Origin: Ceratopteris richardii
Lineage: Eukaryota; Streptophyta; Polypodiopsida; Polypodiales; Pteridaceae
Direction: 5' to 3'
DNA: 64,000 nucleotides
Assembly (NCBI GenBank): GCA_020310875.1
Contig: CM035420.1
Location: 187,961,880-188,025,879, forward strand
Both the position numbers and the translations under genes were made by a program. Positions 56,001 through 64,000 of the stretch are shown in pieces (position 1 is the first letter of the stretch; each line of letters starts with the position of its first letter). The notes below the pieces were generated by a model. It saw only the letters and a program-made list of their open reading frames with translations. It was not told where the DNA came from and did not search any database.

Positions 56001-56859
56001 GTTATGGAACAAAGGATTCAGAAAATGGAAACACCTCTGGAAACATGACACCAACAGCTGGATCAACTTCGAGGATATCGACCCTCGCATAAACATCTCC
56101 TACGAAGAATGGATCACTTTGCAAAGCAGATGCCTCGCTTGGGATCGCCACAAGACTCGCCTTCTCATGGGAAACAACACACCGAACCCGCTCGGCCTCA
56201 AATGGCACAATGGAAATAGCCTATTCAAAATCCCGAACATCAAAGAAACCGCTGACCTCCAGATCAGCCTCAACAAGAAGTGGTGCCTGTCCTGGACGCG
56301 GCTTCGGTGGGACATGAAATTCATGGGTATCTGGCACCCCCTAATTGAGACTAAGAAATCGGTCCTCTTATGGCAAATTCTTCATCGAGGAATCTGGACC
56401 AACCATAAGGCTAGCAAGCTTTGTGGGATCCCCCCTTGGTGCAAACGCTGCCACCGTGCTATCGAAGATGTCCCACACATCTTCCTTACTTGCCCCAACT
56501 CCCACAGAATCTGGCAGACGGTTGGAATGAAAATCAGACTTCAAAAACAGCTTAGTTGGAAACAAGTTCTTTTGGGAGAAGCGATCGGCTGCTCTGCGCC
56601 TCTCTGGAACGCCATCAGAGGGGAAGCCCTACGGAAAATTTGGCGGGAGAGGTGTGCTCTCAACTTCGGCGACCCCCCCAGGGTATGGTCGATTGAGAAA
56701 TCTCTGTTCCTCCTTGGCAAAAGGATTGTTAACAGTAAGAAATCCCCCCCCTTCAGGCACCACCAAGTCCTCCTACTGATCAACAACAAGCTCAAACCCA
56801 AGTGGGCCCCACATGAGGGCGATGAGAGGGTGATTAACCTTCTTTGTAATGCAACCTAG
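53035..56859 (+). CDS. LINE ORF2: endonuclease-reverse transcriptase, 1,274 residues, intact
   Basis: An APE-type endonuclease occupies about residues 1-235: NARGL, IQEIKIDG with the metal-binding Glu, CGDFNMVEDPMDRW, and SDHYPI with the catalytic His. RT lies at about 440-740: LPLGKSPGPDGLTNEFF, NWRPITMLQTGYK, IRQGCPLAPLLFA, and FADD at 697-700. A zf-RVT domain sits near 1,100-1,155 (WCKRCHRAIEDVPHIFLTCP). The start overlaps the ORF1 stop as ATGA, the layout used for termination-reinitiation. Length and domain order are normal for plant L1 elements. No stops or frameshifts. It would nick genomic DNA and copy LINE RNA in place; ORF1's start defect may still prevent mobility. Confidence 0.95.
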   Translation: MIVISLNARGLTDPSRAAIIGQWLRDISLNPDFICIQEIKIDGEDLQKRLRQVSSAHVWIPTKHQRGSGGTVIGVKQLWFEKLENSIEDVNHRWIAVSFGAPLCVTMVSLYAPNGDLERQNTWASLVSLPHNVLICGDFNMVEDPMDRWMGKGRVIDSREKETWDMTKLHLDLVEFKDSKGFSWSNLQAGEDLRKARLDRCYISQNLTHQWGHPTITQRTDLTISDHYPIVITFQPANRTHKAPWFHANTSTFSLPSVHQEIADVWKVAFASGLAPVKCWRSAVDKSRKIMIRTKKMLETVRRARREALYHRLWRLEEEVNKGKHQAQKGLRKIRAALRYEEEIQRNNLQIFFKEWWAGKADRPTKEMCSILKRKHNREVIPLLLDSHGNVCNSEEDNFSIIEEHFTRLLGTSNPLSHHRRDCMAAISRASPRRIPLNLHSLLHAPISESEIIAVIDALPLGKSPGPDGLTNEFFKSFKLVIATPLRLVWQEALKFGALPSCLNNGIIKLIHKKGEKNRIENWRPITMLQTGYKIVAKVIANRLSSHLRSWLCEDQKGFIKGRSILETIMDIWEGIQFANESNQDVVFLKIDFDKAYDRLEWDYILQSLQDLGCSQKFTKMIATLLGNATTQINVNGKLSKAILLKRSIRQGCPLAPLLFAIATEGLSGLVAQQVEAGNIKGLRLPHDHSQIIMRLFADDMNAFVHNDNTSLETFWRCLDTFCEASGSKINHNKTAFRAIVGQHPGILIDQGCQVIPQGQVFRLLGIPLGFDVSMEQRWNWVLAKLENKLNYWRGMQINLAGRAMVINTFLLSSTIYFLSCWRPNEQGLSKLNSICRNFLWTGDHNRRGVPKIKWAICTSPRDNGGLGILDIGSMANKLAAKWMIKAWCNREASWAKLIFRNKNELALMGSPNWKNLDIMTLLFSPIPVFPKGSNLVCSLWKGWNKVKSFTRISEDWKWAAGIRQNDSIWFPIHGIRSVESWNIQNAKKLWNKGFRKWKHLWKHDTNSWINFEDIDPRINISYEEWITLQSRCLAWDRHKTRLLMGNNTPNPLGLKWHNGNSLFKIPNIKETADLQISLNKKWCLSWTRLRWDMKFMGIWHPLIETKKSVLLWQILHRGIWTNHKASKLCGIPPWCKRCHRAIEDVPHIFLTCPNSHRIWQTVGMKIRLQKQLSWKQVLLGEAIGCSAPLWNAIRGEALRKIWRERCALNFGDPPRVWSIEKSLFLLGKRIVNSKKSPPFRHHQVLLLINNKLKPKWAPHEGDERVINLLCNAT
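56744..56751 (+). repeat. Variable poly(C) tract near the ORF2 C-terminus
   Basis: Eight C, coding KKSPPF. Counterparts vary in length: roughly 11 at 58,808, 9 plus 4 at 59,736, about 12 at 60,807, about 17 at 61,179. Expansion shifts the frame before the last 35 or so residues. Confidence 0.75.
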
Positions 56860-57003
56860 GATTCAATCAAGCTTCCCCTGCCTTGTGGGATTTGGGGGTC
56901 CCGTGGGCACTAGTCCCCTTCTTCTGTACCTTTGTTTCTTAATTTAATTCAAGTCCGGGAGAGTAGGCTATTGCCGAACTTCCTTTATATTAAAAAAAAA
57001 AAA
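56860..57003 (+). other. LINE 3' UTR and poly(A)
   Basis: Contains CCCGTGGGCACTAGTCCCCTTCT and TCCGGGAGAGTAGGCTA in conserved order with the other copies, then A12. The shared tail motif is the likely recognition region for target-primed reverse transcription. Confidence 0.85.
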
Positions 57004-57779
57004 CATTTTCAATAAAAGAGAGGAAGATGATCTCTATCTGTGAGCGTTGGGGAGTGCCTCTAGCACGGGCGGGCTAAGGCCTGAGGTTCCAGGTAGGTGT
57101 GTGGGTAGCATCAACAGATACACACGTGGAAAATTTAGGAGGGGTCCTATGGGGCTCCTCCCCAACAACCATTTCAAGCTCTACTTCTGGCTCAATGAGG
57201 ATGGAGATCGCAACCCCAAAAGCTCCAAAAGCTTCACATGACCACGAAGATGAAACGCACACTCGCAAAAAAAAACAAAAAAAAAACAAAAAGCTCCTGT
57301 TGCTCTATCACGGCTTTCCTAGCCATATTCAACTACATGCCTTTCTATTAGCGGAGCTTCTTGTTGAGTTTCCAGAAATCAAACCCATTGATGACCCAAA
57401 AAAACCCCAAAACCCATTGGGATGCCCAATAGATGGAAGATTTGACCATCAAGGAGCTTATGAATCCCTTGAGTCCTAAGAAGTTTTTGAGGTGGTTCCT
57501 TAAGTGCCTTAAAAGCGGTCTTAGCTTGATTAACTCTCATGCTTCACAAGAGATATCAAGGAAATGCAAGAAAAATGAGACACTCTTAGATTCACTCTAT
57601 AGAACACATTGTTGTCATTGATGAGAATTCTGAGTTCCATATGGTCGTCCTAGGGGAGGGAGAGCCCTTGCAAGTACCCAAGATGCATTTTCCTATCCTA
57701 AGACAACTAAGGCCATCAACAACAATGGCAAAGAACAAAGGGATCAACATGCATCCGTACCTCATAAATCACTTTAATA
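57004..57779. other. Unassigned sequence
   Basis: No clear homology to other window elements. Short frames only, with A-rich runs near 57,267-57,290. Confidence 0.4.
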
Positions 57780-58190
57780 GAATAGGCCTAGAAATTTGTC
57801 CGTTGATATCGATTCATCGAGAAGATTACGAAGGAGCATAGAGACTATCTTGATGAATCTCTGGCCAAATCCAAGCTCTTTGAGGGATTGAAGGATAAAG
57901 TCTAATTCAATTCTATCATAAGTTTTGGAAAAGTCATTCTTAAGGAAGAGAATGTTTTAAGAAGATGCCTTTGCACATCCTACTCCCTCCCAAATGTAGA
58001 AAATGGCTTCGGAGATGGATCTACAATCGATGAAGCCCTTCTAGTCCTTCTAGAGCCAAGTCTAAGATGCCGCATAGTACGGTTGGTCAGAACCTTGGTC
58101 AAGCTTATATAGCTCGTCTCAAGCATTGTGATAGGATGCCAAATTTTATTCCTTCTTTGGATTTTGTTGAAGCATTGAATGTCCATAATA
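57780..58190 (-). pseudogene. LINE RT fragment in opposite orientation
   Basis: Minus-strand 58,186-57,980 has KIWHPITMLETSYISLTKVL, matching NWRPITMLQTGYK of ORF2. It continues with an IELDFILQSLKELGFGQRF-type segment toward 57,840. Truncated at both ends; the plus-strand LINE begins a few bases to its right. Confidence 0.75.
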
Positions 58191-58198
58191 ATTCTTGA

Positions 58199-59059
58199 TA
58201 ATAATAATTATTGATCGACACAAAACTCGCCTTCTCATGGGACACGACACATCGAGCTCGTTTGGTCTCAAATGGCACAATGGGAACAACCTATCAAAAA
58301 TCCCGAACATCAAAGAAATGATTGACTATCAGGTTAACCTCAACAAGAAGTGGTGCCTATCATGGATGCGGCTTCGGTGGGACATGAAGTTCATGGCTAT
58401 CTGGCACCCCCTCATAGAAATCAAAAAGTCTGTCCTCTTATGGCAAATTCTTCATCATGGAATCTGGAGCAACCTTAAGGCTAGCAAACTTTGTGGGATT
58501 CCTCCCTGGTGCAAATGCTGCTACCGGTCTATCGAAGATGTTCCACACATCTTCTTTACCTGCCCCAACTCCAACAGACTCTGGCAGACGGTTCAAAAGA
58601 AAATTATACTTCAGAAACATCTCAGTTGGCAGCAAGCCCTGCTAAGAGAAGCGATCGGCTGCTCCGTGATTCTCTGGAACGCCATCAGAGGGGAGGTCCT
58701 ATGGAAAATATGGGAAAGATGTGCTTTCAACTTCGGTGATTCCCCCAAGGAGTGGTCAATTGAGAAATCGTTGTTCCTCCTTGGCAAAAGGATTGTTAGC
58801 TGTAAGAAATCCCCCCCCCCCTTCAGGCATCGTCAAGTTCTCCTTTTGATCAATAACAAGATTAAATCCAAGTGGGCCCCACATGAGGGTGATGAGAGGG
58901 TGATTAACCTTCTTTGTAATGCCATCTAAGCTCTGTAAAAGCTTCCCCTGCTTTATGGGATTTGGGGGGTCCCGTGGGCACTAGTCCCCTTCTCTTGTAC
59001 TTTTCTTTATTTAAAGGAGAGTAGGCTAATGCCGAACTTCTTTTATATTAAAAAAAAAA
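58199..59059 (+). mobile_element. LINE-B 5'-truncated copy with poly(A)
   Basis: An open frame to 58,929 corresponds to the last 240 or so residues of ORF2, including WCKCCYRSIEDVPHIFFTCP. The 3' UTR follows and A10 at 59,050-59,059. One codon is lost relative to the intact copy near 58,710 (IWERCAF for IWRERCA). Confidence 0.92.
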
Positions 59060-59399
59060 TATGTTGAAACAAAGCACAATTGGATTGTCATCAACTCGAA
59101 AATTCAACTCTAGACAATTAAAAAGGGTGGTTGGAAGGAATCGGAGTAACAACATCGTCTTTATCCGGAAGCAGAATCTTAAAGTTTGGTTAAAGCTCTA
59201 TGTCTTAGTGATGCAGCATCATTTGTGTCTCAATAGCATCAGCGGTAAGTGTTGACAACCTTACGAAGCCATGTATGGTCTATCCCAACACATGATGTCC
59301 CCCTCTCTCTCTCCCCCCCTCCCTCTCTCTCTCTCTCACTTCCACTGTGGGATCAAGGCCATAGAATTAAAGAGTTCGTCTCAAGAAAAGATCCAAAAA
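59060..59399. other. Unassigned sequence with a CT-rich stretch
   Basis: CT microsatellite-like sequence at 59,300-59,340; nothing else is recognised. Confidence 0.5.
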
Positions 59400-59989
59400 T
59401 CCAAAAGATTTTTGTGGGATACCTCCCTAGTGCAAACGCTGCTACTGGTCCATCGAAGATGTTTCCCACATCTTCTTTACTTGTCCCAACTCCAACAGGC
59501 TCTGGCAGATTGTCAGAAAGAAAATTAGACTTCAGAAACATATCAGTTGGAAGCAAGCTCTGCTGGGAGAAGTGATTGGCTGCTCTGTGACTCTCTGGAA
59601 TGCCATCAGAGGGGAGGTCTTATGGAAAATCTGGCAGGAAAGATGTGCTTTTAACTTTGGTGACTCCCCCAAAGAATCGTCGATTGAGAAATCATTGTTC
59701 CTCCTTGGAAAAAGGATCGCTAACTATAAGAAATCCCCCCCCCCCTTCCCCTTCAGGCATCATCAAGTGCTCCTTTTGATCAGCAACAAGCTTAAACCCA
59801 AGTGGGCCTTGCATGAGGGTGATGAGAGGGTGATTAACCTTCTTTGTAATGCCATCTAAACTCTGTAAAAGCTACCTCGGATCCCATGGGCATTAGTCCC
59901 CTTCTCTTGTACTTTTCTTTTAATTAATTCGAGTCCAGGAGAGTAGGCTAAGGCCGAAATTCCTTTACTTAAAAAAAAAATCCAAAAGA
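59400..59989 (+). mobile_element. Short LINE-B insertion with target duplication
   Basis: The LINE begins about 59,409 inside the zf-RVT region and runs through the C-terminus (59,572-59,859), 3' UTR and A10 at 59,971-59,980. The 9-base TCCAAAAGA occurs at 59,400-59,408 and again at 59,981-59,989, straight after the poly(A). That is the expected duplication of target-primed integration. Confidence 0.88.
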
Positions 59990-60619
59990 AAATGAGTAGG
60001 TGGGGGACATCCAAGTAGTGGTTAATCCCCCTAAAATTCCCAAAAGATAGATTGAATTCAAACTCAAAAAGTCATTGTGCTACCAAAGGAGAACTAATAT
60101 GAATTCACAAAACTCATAAGAAAGAAGAAAATAATCCCTAGAAAATATCAACGCTGAGAGTTACATGAAGCGAGAGAAGCCCCTATTATAGAGAAAAAGG
60201 TGAACATGTTTTACTACCTAGGTAGATTCAGCTTGGTGGACACATTGAGCTCTCTGATTTACTCCATCAACAAATAGGAGAATTTGAGAAATGAAAACTC
60301 CATCATTAGATCCATATCCATTATCTTGGACTCCTATGCCAAGAAGGTTTGAAATATGAAAGGTGAAGCTTCCCTTAACCTTCCACTTCCTTGGAAGTGG
60401 CCCCTCAACGGGAGACTAACCCCAAATAGTGGGGAAACTCAAAAGAAAAATCTAAAAGGGAAAACTAAGAATAAGAGACATGAAACCTCGATCCAAAAAG
60501 CCCCCCCCCCCACTTGTCAATGATCATCCTCTCTTTCAGCTTTTATTGGCTTTTGGACCCTACCAAAATAGTAATCACTGTTCAATAGTTGAAAGACAAC
60601 TAAATAATAATCATTGGGC
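59990..60619. other. Unassigned sequence
   Basis: Possibly decayed LINE (FYYLGRFSLVDTLSSL-like, 60,210-60,270). It contains an imperfect direct repeat of GTTGAAAGACAA near 60,588 and 60,625. Confidence 0.35.
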
Positions 60620-60955
60620 AATGGTTGAAAGACAATTGGTGAAGCGATCGGTTGCTATGTGGCATTGTGGAATGCGATCAGGGGAGAGATCCTTTGGAAG
60701 ATTTGATAGGAAAGATGCGCTCGCAACTTTGGCAATACCCCCAAGGAGTGGTCGATCAAGATTTCCCTATTCCTTCTCGGCAAAAGAATTTCTAACTCTA
60801 AGAAATCCCCCCCCCCCCCGCTTCAGACAGCACAAAGAGCTACATTATATCAACAATAATCTTAAAACCAAGTGGGCTCTGCACGATGGGGATGCGAGAT
60901 TTATCAACCTCCTCTATAACTTCATGTAAGCTTTGCATGGTCTTCCAAGAAGGTT
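60620..60955 (+). mobile_element. LINE-A 3' fragment
   Basis: It matches the last 100 or so codons of ORF2 in the subfamily-A form (compare 1,770-2,108), ending with the CATGTAAGC tail. Stops and a C-run at about 60,807-60,819. Confidence 0.85.
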
Positions 60956-61428
60956 AGGAAAGAAAATTAGACTTCAAAAACATATCAGTTGGAAGCAAGC
61001 TCTACTGGGAGAAGTGATCGGTCGCTTCACGTCTCTCTAGAACGCCATCAGAGGGAAGGTCCTATGGAAGATCAGGCGGGAAAGATGTGCTCATTACTTT
61101 GGTGACTCCCCCAAAGAAGTGGTCGATTGAGGATTCTTCCTTCCTCCATGGCAAAAGGATCGCTAATTGTAAGAAATCCCCCCCCCCCCCCCCTTTTAGG
61201 CATCATCATGTGCTAATCAACAACAAGCTTATACCCATGTGGGCCCCGGGTGTGGAGAGGGTTATTTACCTTTTTTGTAATGCCATCTAAACTCTGTAAA
61301 AGCTCCCCCCACTCTGTGGGATTCAGGGGATCCCATGGGCACTAGTCCCCTTCTCTTGTACTTTTCTTTTATCTGATTCAAGTTCGGGAGAGTAGGCTAA
61401 GGCCAAACTTCCTTTATTAAAAAAAAAA
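60956..61428 (+). mobile_element. LINE-B 3' fragment with poly(A), directly after LINE-A
   Basis: Begins AAGAAAATTAGACTTC, equivalent to the start of the LINE-B fragment at 2,109. It runs to the GCCATCTAAACTCTG tail and A10 at 61,419-61,428. The C-run at 61,179-61,195 is the longest in the window. Confidence 0.88.
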
Positions 61429-61609
61429 CTAGATAAACTCATATTAATATTCCTTAATAAAGTCAATATTGACTAGGCGGACCATGAAAAGACTCAAGAA
61501 CATTTTTGCTCATTAGTATTAGTTCTCCATATCCCATGCCCATGGCAATGGTGGCCCTCCTCTTAGGTACAAGCAAAGCTAGGATTCTTCTTTTGTGGGA
61601 TCTACTTGT

Positions 61610-64000
61610 GATCCCAATTACAAGTGGGTGGCAATTAGAATGGGCAACCCATTCCTCTTCTCGATGATCTTGATGTATGATCCAAACTCTACCCATGAAA
61701 GAAGGGAAACCATGGAATTTATGGTTCTCTTCCTTCTAATGTGATCCTTTTGGGGGATTTCTATTATTGTGAGTAGAAAGGTATCCTTATTAATGGAATA
61801 GAGAAAGCTCATTGTGATCGCATGAAGCTCCATCAAGTCTTGATTGAATTTAAAATTTATTAATGATTCTCATGGTCTATCCTGTAAACTTGCATAGAGA
61901 TCTACAAAGCTAGATTTGATAGGTGCTGCGTTTCAAAACATCATTGACCTATTTGGTCCCCCATTTTTAACACTCTACATTGATATTGTTGTTTTCGATC
62001 ATTTTCCAATCCTCGCTTCCTTTTAGTCCTCTAGCCAAGGGTGGACGGCCTCGTGGTCCATGCTGATCCATGGGGGTTCTTTCCTCCTTTTGTTCCTCAA
62101 GACATTGAGCATCCTTGGCATCACACTTTCAGGACCATGGCTCACCTACTAGATAATTGATTAGCATGGTTAAGGCTTATCAGCCCATCATGTAAAATGT
62201 AAAAATTGATAATTAAAAAAAAACAGAAAGAAAGAAGAGAAGAGAGGCTTATGTGCCTAGAAGAAGAAGAAGTGAACAAAGGAAAAGTGCCCTCGCAAAA
62301 AGGATTGCTCAAACTTAGAAGCCAACTTAGTTTCAAATAAGAAATCCAAAGAAACTTAGAAGCCAACTTAGTTTCAAAGAAGAAATTCAAAGAAAGATGC
62401 TCTTCTTATACTTCAAAGAATTGTGGGAATGTAAAATGGACAAGCCAATAAAAGAAGTATATAGAATTTTGAAGAAACAAAGAGGTAAAATTCTATAAGA
62501 CATTTCTAGGAAGTTCAATGTTAATTGGCTAGTAGCGAGATAAAATAGGTGATTGATGTCCTTTTTAGATTCCCTTGTTGACCCTTAAAATCTGGTGAGA
62601 AGAGAATTCCTCAGGTTTGATGCCCTTGAAATATGTATGAAAGAAGGATTTATTAAATTGGTTCATAAAAAATATAGCAAGAGCAAGATAAAAAAATGGA
62701 GGCACTTCATCATGCTTCAAACGGGATACAATGTCATTGCCAAGGCCTCGACTAATTGTATCATGAACCACCTTTGAGTTTGTATCATGAACCACCTTTG
62801 AGTTTGGATTTTTATAGATGAAAGGTTAGATCCATTTTAGAAGCCATCATGGAGACATGGAAATGTCTTGAGTTTTAAAATGAATCTATGCAAAACCTGC
62901 TATTTTTGAAGGTTGATTATGATTAAACCTATGATCCATTGGAGGGGGATTTCATCTTACAATCTCTAAAGTATTTGGGTTTCAAACAAAATTTTTAATA
63001 TGATCACCACTCTCCTTGAAAATGTCTTGGCCCAAATAAATATTAATAATCACCAATTTGTCTCTATCTCTCTCAAGAGATCTATCAATCAGGGTTGCTC
63101 ACTCAATCCATTTCTATTTTCTATAGTTGTCAATGGCCTCAATTTCCTTATTGAAAGTAAGGTTCAATCTAGTCAAATTAGAGATATTTCGATTCATTAA
63201 TGCAAGATCAATTGATCCTTATGATGTTTGTTGGCTAGTGGATAGGCTTTGAGGACATAGACCCCGAAATAAGAGTGAACTACAAAGATTTGACCCTCCT
63301 TTAAAGTAGATGCCTCACTTGGGAATGATCGAAAACTCCGCTCCTCATTGGATAGGATCCACCTTGTCATGGGGGTTTTATTTGGCACAATGGCAATTGC
63401 TTGTCCAAAATTCCTAGAATCAAGGTGAACAAGGACTATCATATCACACTTAACAAGAAGTGGTGCATGACCTAGACCCGACTGCATTGGGATTTGAAGC
63501 TCATGTCTATTTGGCATCCCCTCATCGAGATCAAAAAGCTGGTTCTCATGTGGAAAATTCTCCACCGTGGTATCTGGACCAACCTAAAGGCCAACAAAAT
63601 CTATGGTGCACTGCCATAGTGCAAGTGTTGCCACTGTAGCATTGAGGATTTGGGTCACATCTTCTTCGCGTGCCCCAAATCTCTCCTCCTCTGGCGGACC
63701 CTTGGGAATATGTTGAGGATGCAGGACCTTCTCACCTGGAAGAAAGCGCTTTTGGGCAAAGTGATCGGTTTCTCCGCTACACTATGGAATGCTATAAGAG
63801 GGGAAATCCTCTGGAAGATCTGGAGGGAGCGGTGTGCCTACAATTTTGGACACCCTCCTAAAGAGTGGTCAATCAAGATGTCTTTGTTCCTCCTCAGAAA
63901 AAGAATTGCCAACTACAAGAGTTCCCCACCCTTCAAGCATCACAAAGTGTTTCTTATCAAGAACAACAAACTTAAACCCAAGTGCGCCCCGCATGAGGGG
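61610..64000 (+). mobile_element. LINE-A decayed copy, continuing past the window
   Basis: Endonuclease traces at 61,610-62,060 (degenerate match to SLYAPNGDLER and FSWS), a linker at 62,230-62,500 (EEEVNKGK), RT pieces at 62,620-62,780 (MLQTGYNVIAKA) and 63,000-63,180 (SLKRSINQGCSLNPFLF). A deletion then removes the FADD region, and the C-terminal region runs from 63,235 to the end, including CKCCHCSIEDLGHIFFACP. Two small tandem duplications lie at about 62,308-62,394 and 62,758-62,807. Confidence 0.85.

Larger units (their letters stand above)
51372..57003 (+). mobile_element. L1-clade LINE with intact ORF2, near-complete copy
   Basis: ORF1 (51,680-53,038), ORF2 (53,035-56,859), 3' UTR and a 12-base poly(A) at 56,992-57,003. 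If the GC-rich sequence belongs to it, the element starts near 50,040. I did not find the target duplication, so the 5' end is open. It is the reference for all other LINE pieces in the window and the only one whose ORF2 is unbroken. Confidence 0.92.

Noticed and set aside
1..64000. Host protein-coding, tRNA or rRNA genes
   Set aside because: Every frame I could assign belongs to a retroelement, and no tRNA or rRNA sequence was recognised. The PBS sites are tRNA complements, not tRNA genes.

Overview
The window is wall-to-wall plant-type retrotransposon sequence. I see no host gene, tRNA, rRNA or other RNA gene. L1-clade LINEs with a DUF4283/zinc-knuckle ORF1, Ty3 elements primed by tRNA-Asp, a chromovirus and Ty1/copia elements primed by tRNA-iMet together point to a land plant with a large, repeat-rich genome. 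Several diverged lineages and many decayed copies would suit a fern, lycophyte or gymnosperm, but the sequence does not fix the species.

Layout. (1) 1-22,031 is a three-layer nest. A LINE 3' fragment (2,109-2,372 plus 21,894-22,031) was split by an LTR element carrying only gag (2,373-21,893, minus strand, LTRs roughly 92% identical). That element was split in turn by a 16.9-kb Ty3-type element (3,203-20,090, minus strand, LTRs about 99% identical, perfect ATATC target duplication, tRNA-Asp primer site). (2) 22-27 kb is a decayed copia gag region with a tRNA-iMet primer site, a TA microsatellite and unrecognised AT-rich sequence. (3) 27.8-31.3 kb is a decayed chromovirus pol on the minus strand. 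(4) 31.9-34.4 kb is a truncated plus-strand copia inserted in or beside another copia gag. (5) 34.8-35.9 kb is a minus-strand LINE fragment. (6) 38.4-39.85 kb (minus) and 39.85-43.47 kb (plus) are two related copia elements back to back. (7) 43.47-48.96 kb holds two partial relatives of the 16.9-kb element fused head to tail behind the copia. (8) 50.0-57.0 kb is a LINE with intact ORF2, a nearly intact ORF1 and a GC-rich leader. (9) 57.8-64 kb holds at least five further LINE fragments.

The most interesting object is the 16.9-kb Ty3-type element. Its leader contains about 23 copies of a roughly 20-bp CpG-rich repeat. ORF1, gag and pol lie in one uninterrupted reading frame of about 3,145 codons broken only by four stops. 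Pol carries two integrase-type zinc-binding (H2C2) modules in tandem and a second retropepsin-like domain downstream of integrase, in addition to the normal protease before RT. A second frame of about 1,417 codons follows pol and encodes two proteins I do not recognise. The doubled modules recur in the diverged copy at 44.6-48.9 kb, so they belong to the lineage and are not an accident of one copy.

A second signal is a CGATA/TCGCGATA motif. It is strongly over-represented both in that element's leader and in the GC-rich sequence upstream of the intact LINE, which belongs to a different transposon class.
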